A stretch of DNA of 64,000 bases from Nipponacmea schrenckii (lineage: Eukaryota > Mollusca > Gastropoda > Lottiidae). Both the position numbers and the translations under genes were made by a program. Below the pieces are notes generated by a model that did no database searches, was not told the origin of the DNA, and worked only from the letters and a program-made list of their open reading frames with translations. Shown piece after piece: positions 50,901 to 62,900 of this stretch. The DNA is taken from assembly GCA_030562195.1 (NCBI GenBank), contig JAUJPP010000005.1, forward strand, positions 24,291,106 through 24,355,105, written 5' to 3'. Position 1 is the first letter of the stretch; every line of letters begins with the position of its first letter.

Positions 50901-53900
50901 CTTTGTATATTTGCAAGATTTTTGATTTAGTGTCCGTCATTAAGATCCTTACTACAACCAGAGGTGGACTTTTGTATATACCAAACGTATATGGCTTTTA
51001 TCTTCTGATAATCAGCTTGAAGACATAGTTATGCTTGATTGTGGATTCATCAATCAGTTTGGTAATATGTTTAGTGTTTATAAGTACAGAACTGAATGTT
51101 GTTGATAGAAATGCCCTGTAAGTAAATGGGATTGTAATAAGGATGTAAAAGTCTGTTATGACATCATTCAGGTGATAATTTCAAGTTTATATCACTATTA
51201 TTAATACATCATTCAGGTGATAATTTCAAGTTTATATCATTTTTAATACATCATTCAGGTGATAATTTTGAGTTTATATAATTATCAATACACTATCTAA
51301 GTGATTATATGAATAATATATCAGTTGTCATAGGATTTTTATATTTCTATCTTGTAGAAGCTGATGATGCTGATTTCCGTCCAATTGAAACCGAGTTAGA
51401 TGAATTTCATCCGAAATCTACACGAACATTATTTGTGGGAAACCTAGAAAAGGAAACATCTATACAAGAACTAGCGGATAAATTCCGACCCTATGGAGAA
51501 ATAATTGTAAGTATAAAAGTAATATATCTCTAAATAAATGTAAAGAAATGAGCATATTAACTGTTGATGTATTCAGATATTATATCAGATTATATTTCTT
51601 GAAAATGGTCTTTTTCAGGATGTAGATATTAAACGTCAGGGAGCTGCCTCAGCCTATGCTTTTGTTCAGTACGCTGATATTGTTAGTGTTGTTAAATCGT
51701 TACGTGCAATGGAAGGAGAACATATTGGTGCCAATAAGATAAAGGTAATTTTGAAAATCATTATTCAAAAAAAAATTCTTTTTGAAAACCTTGATATTTG
51801 GGATTTTTGCATTTTTGGAAATAATGTTAGAAAATTATTTTTAGTACACTGTTTAGCAAAATTTTAATGTGATTTTGGTTCAGGTATTTATTTTAGACTG
51901 CCTTAATTTCTGCCAATTAAATTAAACTCATCAATAAAAATATTGCCAATGAATAAAGAAGACTGGATTTGAAAAAAGATGTTTTCAATTCTGTATTCAT
52001 GTTTAAAAAAAATTTGTAAAATGTTCTTGAAAAAAATCAACTGTTGATAGACACTAGGTTGCAGAAGCCATCTTAAATTAGGTCTAATTTGACACCTATC
52101 TGTGTTGGCATGATAACTGAAGAAAAGTTTGAATAATGTTACCTTTACATTATTATCTCAAATTCAGTTGAATGTTCAATTTTGAAATGAATTATTAAAG
52201 TTTTTACCATCTAGTATTGAAGTGTATAACAGTTATTTAAAGAAGGGTTCCCTTATTTTCATATATATACATATATATACCATAATTGGACCGGTAATAC
52301 TTATATCAATAGAAAGTAGAGGTGTTCTACTGACTGGGAAAAATACCAGATGGTCACACAAGTCCTTAATTAACTCTTAATTAGGCTAATTATGACGCGA
52401 TTTCTCTCGGCAGGGTACTGCCATGGGTATGTACCTCAAGTCTCAAATATGGTTGATCTTTTTTTGATCATCCAGTCTGTGAATTTGATACATAAATCAT
52501 GACGTAACCGGACGCTGTAGTTAAGTATGCACGCATGTGTACTTGCCCACATTCCTTAATATTTTCCACAACAACAATGGCATTTTGGTATTCCATTTAT
52601 TATCCCTAGCAAAAGACAATAATGTGTTAAAATATCATTTGGTAAAAACATTATGAACTAATTTAGATAAGTTTTAACTCACCATATCTCTTTTTGAATA
52701 TGTTTAGATTCATATGACATCATTTGGTCACGTGATCAAACATGGAGTCTAAATTTAGCGTTTCAAAGCAGATTAGAGTCAAATGGATTCCCCATGCATT
52801 TCTACGTCAACATAGGTCTTTTGAACTTAAAAACCCCATAAGACCCATCAGAAACCCCAATTAATCAATTAGTAAGATTACTTTGGCTCTAATTAATGAG
52901 GGAACTCATCTTTAATGACAGCTATGACAACTAGTTTGTTGATAACACTTATTATATTTTCTACACAAACAGGATTCTATTTAAAAAGGTGATAGAATTA
53001 AGTAGGTTTCAATATTTACAAGCACACATGAAATATGGAGTACAATCTATGGCCAAAGCACAATCCTTGATTAAAGAGTTGTTTTTTTTTTATCAACAAA
53101 AGATAAATCTTTATGGAAAAACAGAAAATATTTGATAAAACTCTTTTGGCAGCTGCTAGTGTTTGTATTTTACATTACTATTCTGGTTAAGCACAAGAAA
53201 GACTATCATCAATTAGAAATAATAGGAATTATATTATTTGAAATATAACCTGGATGAGAAAACATCACTTTATTTTGTATGTTGTTTATGTAATATTATG
53301 CTACTGATGATATATTGATATATGGTGATTTAGAATGTAACTCAATGATTATACCTTGGGGGGTAACAGACTATAACACCTGATAACTGTTATTTATGAT
53401 AATGTTAATTTCTATAAATCATTTCTCGAATTTTTTCAGTAATTAATTCTCTCATATATTATCTTCAGTGGAAGCCTGTTTTCAAGGTTTCAAAATACAT
53501 AGCATAAATATTTGATTTAAGTTTGTTTTTCATATTTAGTTATGAAATATCATTTAGATAAATATTTGAATGTAACTTAAGATACTGCACATCTATTGTT
53601 TCTTGATTATGATGAAGTGCTTGAACTGTATTTTTATATTTTTTCTTTCAGTTGGGTTTTGGAAAGAGTATGCCTACTAATTGTGTTTGGATAGACAATA
53701 TCAGTGAAAATGTGTCAGATACTTTTTTAAATCGACAGTTTAGTAGATTCGGTGAAGTCACATATAGTATTATTGATCGTGTTAAGGGTAGAAGTCTAGT
53801 TTATTTCACAAATATGGACAATGCTATTTTTTCTGTTGGGGAACTGAGAGCAAGGAGTTTAGGTGGCAAGAAGATTCATGTAAGTTGAATATTGTTATTA

Positions 53901-56900
53901 TTTTAATTGCAGATATATAGTTTTTTTTTTTATTGAACCATGGTTTAACATGTCATTAATGATACATAACCTGCTAACCTTGAACTCAATATCTTAATTT
54001 ACAATTTTTATTGCAGATTGACTTTGCCAGTCGGGAGTGTCAAAATAAATTCTTTGAGAAAATGGAATCAACTGGTCAGCTGAGGCCAGGTGAAAGACCA
54101 GATGAAAGGGGACGTGGAGGGGTGGTGCGCCGATCACAATCAAGAGATTATGAAAACTTCAGTGATGATAGGTAAGAATGCATTTCAGTTTTTAGTTATC
54201 ATGCTTGATGTGTTCTTGCACATAATGTGTTTAATTTGGGAAAGCAAAATTTTTTTATTATTCTTTTACACCTATTTCAGCCATGGAAGTTACAGTCAGA
54301 CTCCAAGTATAGCGACCAACAGAAGTAAGACATTTTTTCCTGCTCGAAGAGCAGCATCCCGCAGTTCACGATACAGAAGTGGTGAAACACCAACATTTTC
54401 AGAAGAGTTTTCATCAACACGTAGAGCTAGGTAATAACATTTAAACCCTCACAACATGACAATCATGAACAATCTTCATTTTCTTATGAACTCTTCAAGG
54501 ACATTTCAAGGATGCATTGACACACTTTCACACATCCTTTCATAGTACCAGAAGATAGTTTGAAATTGTAAGGTAGTATTTGTAGGCAGGATATATTACA
54601 TCTTATGAGATGATTTAATGTCATATCCCAATAACGAAATTATTGTTACATCTTATGAATTGATTATTTTACAATAGTTCCTAAATTAACTGCTATGAAT
54701 AAAAATAGTCAACAATAAAATAAATATTTTCATTTTGTATTTTCAGTCGACATTCAGATGAATATTCTAATAGTGGTGATTATTTTAAAACTGATGATAC
54801 ATATGAACAAGAATTGCGAGAATTTGATAGAAGTAGACGAGAGCGACGTGAACGAAGTAGTCCAAGTAGACGTGATGAAAGACATTTATCTATTAGTTTT
54901 AATGATCGGTGTCACCATAGATCGCGGGATGTATCTTTAGATGGCTATGACAGTAAAGATCATTATGATCCATATCGTGATAGTGATAGTGCTGGTAGTG
55001 ATAGAAACTCGTATCAATCTGATAGTAAATATCACAATCGAAACATTGACGATAAATCATATTCACATACTAAATATATTAATGATAAAAGTCGTTGTCA
55101 TGACCTAGATGTTATAGGTGATGGTGATGATGCTTCACGTAGTCAGTCACCATCTTCGTTTCATAGTCCCAGTCGAACTCCAATACCTAGGAGGTCATCA
55201 ACCCCTCCAACCCCTACAGAAGCAGAACCACCTATATATAGGGGTTCATATTATGGTGATACAGATTATAAACGGAAATCACGTGTTGAAAAACCAACAG
55301 AATTTGTGCAACACCCCGTTCAAAGTGAAACAGTTAGTAAAAGTTTACATAGTGTCGTGTGTAAACCAGTAACAGATGTTCAGAAACAGGATAAAAGTGC
55401 TACACGTAAACGTCCATATGGTGATACAATATTATCTAAGGATACCTTACGCTCAGATTACAAAATTCCACGTAAAATAGATACTTTAAACTCTATAGTG
55501 TCAAAATCTCAAGAACGCAGTCGGATTGAGAAAAAACTCTTACACACAGACAAACAATTAGAAAAGGCCAAACACGCAAAACAAGAAAAGCGATTATCAG
55601 CTCTTGAAGCTAGTTTTATTACGTCAAGTTCACCTGGTTCTTCAGGTAGTCGACCAGATTCAGAGAATAGTTTTATGGGTGAATCTGACTTGTTAAAATT
55701 AACTCAGGAAAAGAAAAATTTAATTCAGAAACTTCAACAATTAGAAGATGGTGGTAGTACTAGTGACAATGAATCTAACGAAGATGTACGTAATGTGATT
55801 GCTCGGAAAAAGGAAAGTGCTTTGACTAAAACCTTATTTATCAAAGATAATTTTAAGTGTAAAGAACGTAAACATGATTCGAGTAACAGTTATCGTTCAT
55901 CCATGGATAAGTTGCATGGAAAAATACATGGTAGTAAAACTGTAGAAAGTTCTGTGAAAATTAATTTTAATGGTGATGAGAGTGATACTGAAGAATATGC
56001 TGATGATTCACCGAAAGAAGTTTCACCAGAGTTCAAACCTGTGAAACGTAGAAAATTAGACAATGAGAAAGGTCGAGGTGGCTATAGACAGAAAGGTGGT
56101 ACATTTAGTAGTGATGATGATATGGATACATCTACATCATTTAATCGGAAACCAGAAACATCCTCATACTTTCTTCATCGTATAGACTCAAACAATGGAC
56201 AGAAAAAAATTGTGGACTGTGATGAAATCCAGAACAAAACTAAGGACTCTAAACATGATACATGTGATAACCTTGTAGGTCTTAAAAGTAGAAGTGCTCA
56301 GTCTCCTGAAAAGGATCAATCATTCACTCGACCGTCTGATACATCACGGTCACGTTTACATTTAGACATTGGTCTTGGGACAAAATCTGGTGATATCGCA
56401 TCCCCATTAAGTCCACCAATTGGAGGTGATAAACTCTTTGTAAATTCACTTAATAAAGACAATAAATCTAAAAGTTCAGAAGATCTTAGTGCTCCAACAG
56501 ATCCTCGATTAGATGAAAAGAGACTAGGAAATGATTCTAGATATGCCAATATACTCTCAAATAATGACACAAACCAATCTAAATCTACAAAGCACGATGA
56601 CTCTTTATCGGACAGCAGTGTGGAAGAACCAACTGCACCTGGTGAACTTTCAATATCGGAAAGAATACGTTTGCTGGATGTCCAACTTGATAAGACTCCA
56701 GATGCACCAGCTGTTCCTCCTGGTGCTTTGACTACTTCTGCTTTAGCACAAACTCCAACTATTAGTTCTAATTTGCAGAACTACAGCAAGTTTAAAATAA
56801 AAAAGAAGGGAGACAGCTCTGGAAGCGCTTCAGGCAATCAAGGCTCCGATAGCAAAACTGAGCCTTCTGACATTGTCAGACAGATAATCAGCAGACGAAC

Positions 56901-59900
56901 TGGCAGTATCTTGGATCAAGATTCACAAAGACTTGAAGAAAGAAAAACTACTCCACCTGTTAAAACAAAAGCTGAATTCAAAGAAATTTCTATTCACACT
57001 AACACTGGTCATTGGCAGGGGTCGATGGGTGGAATGAGATTTCAACCAGCTGAAGGAGCCCATCCACAGATAGCACAGCAGCAGCCAGTCAATTCAACAC
57101 CAAATATGGCAGCAACAAGTACACCTGTTCAACATATGTCTCCTGGATCTCAATTTTCAGCATCCTTACCATCATTCCATCCAACTCAGAGCTCACAATC
57201 CTTTGTATCTACTGGTCTTCCTGGGAATCCTACATCTGTGTTGTCTTCTACAGCAGTGAGTGATGCCAATACACCGGTTATTTCTCAGACTGGTCCACCA
57301 CCACCACCACCAATAGCTGTAACTAATCCAACAATTCAAGTAACATCTGCTGCTCATCACCAACATATCTTAACAGCTGCTCCTGATCAGCATTCAGTTA
57401 AATCCTCTATATCTGTCGTACAGCCATCACCACCTATGATGTCTAATTTGAGTCCTGGATCCATACAGAGTCGTATGATGTCAGGTCCTGCTGGAACATC
57501 TCTCAGTCCACAATCAATCCAACCTATGTTTGGAGTACACATGGGATTTCCTCAACATGTAAGGCCAGAATCTATGAAACCAACTGGATTATTTAACAAG
57601 AAACCCTCTGATACTGTAAACAGCGTTCAAATTACATCAGGCATGCAGTCAGAACACCAGTTGACATCTCCTGCATCATTAAAAAGAGGAGAGTCTTTAT
57701 CCTCAACTTGTAGCTCTGTAACACCATCAAGTCCTTTTATTGCCAAATCAAGTCCACCTGTGTTGAAAAAAGAAATTGATATTCCTGACACTTCAGCTTC
57801 TCAACATTTTCTATCTCCAGAGCAACCTAAATATGGTTCAATGGATAATCAATTTCTGAAGAGTCCTGGCATTTCCCAACCATCATCACAGTTTGGATTT
57901 CAACAACAAGTCAGACCAGAGGTTTTTAAACCTTCAGGTTTGTTCAGTAGACGTCCATCTGATGTTGTTGCAAGCGTTCAGATTCCACCAGGAATGAATG
58001 CTGATTCACTAAATTCTCAAGGGATAATGAAAAGAACAGATTCATCATCTTCAAGTACACCAAGTACTCCTGCATTGACTGAAAAAAGAGATAATTTGTT
58101 TGTGAAGACTCAACCTCCTGTATTAAAGAAAGAAACCGAGCTTATAGAAAACTTTGGACAGCCACCTCCTGCTCTTCCACAAGAACCCCAATCAATTTCA
58201 TCTACAACTGTTATAAAGCCTACAGCACACAAAACAAAAACTGAAGAAGATAAACAGAGAAGTCAAAAGACATCCACATCACATAGCTCTTCTTTTGATC
58301 TTTTTGAAAAGAAAATTGAAATTTTTCATGAAAAGAAACCAGAGGCTAAGAAACATTCTGAATCTAAAGAACACAACAAGAAGGAGAAGCATGATGGTGA
58401 GAAAAGCAGTAGTCATTCAAAAAACAGTTCCCCTGATAAGAAATCAAAGTCTAAAGAAGATAAGAAAGAGGGTGATAAGAAGCAAGAGAAAGATAAAAGC
58501 AGACATCATTCTGGTAACAAAGACAAATCTGAAAAGTCTTCAAAAGAAAAAGAAACATCTTCATCGTCTAAAGAAAAAACAAAGTCATCAAAATCTAAAG
58601 ATTCTGAAAAGAAAGATAAGGAACATGGAATTACATCTGACAAGTCAAAGAGCCAAGAAGCAAAGAAAAAAGAGAAGAAAGACAAAGATGATAAAAAAGA
58701 AAAAGATGATAAAAAATCTGATGACAAATACGACAAAAAGCACGATGACAAAGACAAGGACAGAAGAACTGATGATGGCAAAAAAGAGAAGTCCAAACAT
58801 TCAGAAAGCAAATCATCCAAAAGTAAATCTGATTCTGCTGATACAAAGACTGACAAGACATCAACATCATCCAAATCTTGCGAGTCCAAGTCAGAGTCTA
58901 AAGAAAAAGATAAAAGTATTAAAGACTCAAAAGATTCAAAAGACTCAAAAGATTCAAAAGACTCAAAAGATTCAAAAGAACACAAAAAGCACTCGTCTTC
59001 ATCCAATCATGGTAAAGATAAAAGTGGAAAATCTGTTAAGGACTCGAAGCACAAAACAAAAGAGGACAAACACAAAGAGTCCTCTTCAAAAGACAAAGAA
59101 AAGAAGAAAAAAGAGAAAGAAAAATCAGAGAAATTGACAAAAGAGAAGGAAAAAGAAAAAGAGAAGGAAGATGAAGTGCCATATGAAATACCACCAGAGT
59201 TGGAACCTTTTATTTCAATGTATGATAAAGTCAAAAGACGGTCTTGTAATAAGAAGAAAGAAGAGCATGAAGAAACAAACCGGTCTAGTTTACAACGTTT
59301 AAAGAAAGAACGCAAAAAGAAACACAATGGTTTGACTGATGATAGTGATTTCAGCATGGAACTTTCAGATTCAGACAGTGCAACATCTCCTGGTATTATG
59401 AGTGAGGATGAAAAGCCCAAAAAGAAGAAGAAGAAGAGGCCATCAAATGTCTTTGATAGTTTGTCATCTGATGAAGAAGATGGTCCTTATAAGGTTAAAA
59501 AGAAGAAAAAAGTCATAAAGAAGACCATCAACAGAGGTCGCAAAATATTTGACTCTTCGGAATCAGAAAAGACAATGGATTATCAATCTGCAGGATCTGA
59601 AGATGAATATGTTCCCACCAAGAAAAAGAAAACTCCAACAAAAAAAAGGAAGTCAAGAGAGGAATCAAGTGAAATGGAATCCCATGATCAAGATAACAGA
59701 ACCAAACATTTCTTGTCATCTGAAATGAGTGTTACTGAGCCGGAAACCATGGATGAAGGTGAAAAGAAGGATTTGGGCAAGAGTGACAAGGAGAAAAAAA
59801 ATAAAAAGAAAAAAGATGTTGAAGAACCTAAACAAAAATCAAGACCTGTGGACCAGGATCATCCCCAGGAAACTAAATTGAAATCTGAACCTTTCAAAAC

Positions 59901-62900
59901 AAAAGCGGAATTAAAGAAAGTTGAAGGTATTGAAGATAAGTCCAAAAAAGTTGATCCAAAGAAGTCTACTAAAGAACACAAAAAGTCAAGCAAATCTAAA
60001 AATGAGGAAAAAGACAAGAAAGGAGATATCAAAGTAGAAACAAAAGTCGAGACATCACCAGCTAAAAAAGATGATCATGATAAGAAAGATAGCAGTCATA
60101 AATCTGACAACCAAAAACCTCATAAGAAAGATGTTAAAAAGGATGAAGAAAAGAAACCCTCAGTTTCAAGTCATAAGGTTAAAGAGGATTTCAAGAAGGA
60201 ATTAAAGAATGATGGTAGCAAAGAAACCAAATCAGATACGTCAAAAGAAAACCGTTCAGATACCAATGATGCCAAGATAAAGTTGGAGAAGAAGAAAAAG
60301 AAACATAATAAATCTAGCAGCAAATCTATAGATCTAATTGACTCTGAGAAGAAACCAATTTCAGTTTCAAGGAATGATTTGAGCCCAAAATTAGCTGAAA
60401 AAGAAATAAAGAAGGAATCTCCAGTTCAAGATAGTAACAAAATAAATTCTTTATCAACTGATCCAAAACAAGGGAAGTCAGATATTAAGGTGAAAACCAA
60501 AGCTGAAATGAAAGAGCATATCAAACCAGATGCAAAGTCTCAAAAACCAGAGAAGAAGGAAAGTGAAAAGACACAGAAACATGACAAACATAAATCCGAT
60601 AAAAACAAGACCTCTAAAGATAAAAGCAAGACTAAACCTGACAAGAAACCACCTAAAATATCAAAAGACTCCGTCATAAAAGACCCAAGTATAGATGAAT
60701 TTGATACAAATGACACAATGGTTGAGAATGTTCATAACAACCTTCACGAGTTTGATCAACCAAGCAAACCAAAGAAGGCTAAACTTAATAATGATATGAA
60801 AGTTTCGGAAAATTTATTTGCCAAATTTGGTCCAGGATCAGAAATTTACTCTAGTCATGATGATGATAGTGATAATGAGGAGATGATTTCCAAAAAGAAC
60901 AAGAAGAGGAAAGCAAAGAAGCACAAGAAAGCGGATAAGAATTCACCTGTCAAATCCATAGAATCAGAATTCAAAGATGAAAGCAAAAAGATTTCTCCCA
61001 AAGGAAAAGAAGATTTGTCTGATCAAAAACAAAAGAAAAAGAAGGGTAAAAAGAAAGAAAAAGATGAGATGAAGACTGATGAAAAAACTGAACCTTATTC
61101 ATCTAAAAACAAATCTTTAGATCCATTTGACTTTGATGCATTTGAAGATATTTCCATGAGTAATGATTCAGCTGCTATTAAAACGGAAAAAGTTTTTACA
61201 GATACAGTTGAAGAGGACGAAGATAGAATGGACAAACATGAGACTATGTCGGAATCTACTACTGAAGAAGCTATTGATTCTGTTGGTGAAAAACTAATTG
61301 ACTCAGATGAAGAGAAAGGTCCAGATTCACCTAAACTGGAAGAAAAGGCTGAGAAAAGCCCAGAACCTCCTCAGTCACCCAAAAAGCCTGAGGGTTTATT
61401 TGATAAATTTTTTGAGGCTGTTCATATGAAGAAATTGAAGAACTTTTGTCTTGATAAGAAACCAGAACCTCCACCTCCAACTCCACCCACTTCAGAAACT
61501 AACAAGGAGAATACTGAAAAGATATCTACTGAAGTTACAAAGGAGGTCATAAAAGAAAATCTGCCAGTTTCTAATACACCTGTGAAAGATGAAGCAAAGG
61601 AATTATCAGTTATTATTCCTACAACATCTCCAAAGACTACTTCTCTTGTTAGTTCTGCAACTTTGGTTCCAAAGACACCCACTACACCAACAAAGACAGT
61701 TTTTTCTTCAGCTTTTTCACCTCTGAGAGAAAATTTACCAAACCTTTCACCTTTGAAATCCCCAATTACAACATCTTCCCCATCAAAAGTACATTCAAGT
61801 CCAGTCTCTTCAACCAAAATAAACTTTTCACCATCAAGGGTTGGATCTGCAAGATCCCAATCTCCAGGAAAAGCACTCTCACCAGTTCGATCACCGCATA
61901 ACTTATCATCATTAAAAGCATCACCATGTTTATCACCTTTAGGCTCACCTATAGAGCCTTTAAAAAGTCCTATTTTGTCACCCAAAACAGTTCCTGCTAT
62001 AGGAGATTTGACCCCACTGAAAACAACAACTTTAAAATCGCCAAAGGCTTCTACAACATCAAATATTGTATTGCCAGATCTAAGTGGAAACCTATCAAAA
62101 ACGGTTCCTGAAATTCCTGCAACTCCTGAAATTGAGACTCCATTTATGGATGAAATTGACAGTGATGAACGAGAAAAAGCTGTTCAAGAGGCATCAGATG
62201 AAGCTGCAAGAGCTGTTGAATCGCTTCTTCAAGACAACTCAGATCCAGATCCTTTTGGATTCTCAGCTCCTGATCCAGAACCAGTAAGACAATTTCCTGT
62301 ACCCAATCAGACATCAACTGAAGATCTGGTATACCCTGATGTATCTCTTTCAGACACAGTGACCACAGAATCTAATGAAGATCTGAAGAATCAATCTCCA
62401 AAAAAATCAACAAGAAGGCGGCAGTCCAAAGGATCAAAGGACTCCAAAGATGATAGTGACACTGGCTTAGATGTCCATATTGATAGTGAAAAAGATTTGA
62501 TTAATCCTGATGCATTAAAGATTGATTTTGAAACAAAGCCAGAAACCCGCACATCCTTAACCACAGATACTTTTTTTCATAATGACTCTGAAACCGGTGA
62601 TGATGGATTTGATACTTCATTTTCATCTGGAACTGAAACTGGTTTTATGGGTTTGTTAGATGACTCAAAAGCAAGAATAGGCAAAGATGGGCGAGGACGT
62701 GGAAAAGGCAGAACAACACGTCGTGGAAGAGGGCAAGGTGCTAAGAAAAATAGCCAAGAAAGACTTCCCATGCAAAATGCATTTGATAAAGATAGACCTC
62801 TGTTTGGTAGTCCATCCTCGATATATGATACATGTCTCAAAGACGAAGGAAATGTTCTATCAATGGAAAATCACAATGCAGTACCATTATTTGAGGGCTT

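Larger units (their letters stand above)
50345..54080 (+). other. spen: RRM2-RRM4 exon cluster of spen
   Basis: Seven short exons encode RRM2, RRM3 and RRM4. RRM2 is split across exons 5-7, RRM3 across exons 8-9 with the last residues LGFGKSMPTN in exon 10, and RRM4 occupies exon 10 and the start of exon 11 (IDFASRE). The stretch LGFGKSMPTNCVW linking RRM3 and RRM4 is a hallmark of the Spen family, where these two domains form one RNA-binding platform. RNP2 and RNP1 aromatic positions are largely kept in RRM3 (LFVGNL, AYAFVQY). Confidence 0.93.

Noticed and set aside
58506..59420. Ser/Phe-rich frames of up to 166 residues on the minus strand
   Set aside because: They are antisense shadows of the Lys/Asp/Ser-rich coding sequence of spen; codon bias makes the reverse strand open.
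61422..61985. 187-residue minus-strand frame
   Set aside because: Antisense shadow of the SP/TP-rich part of spen.
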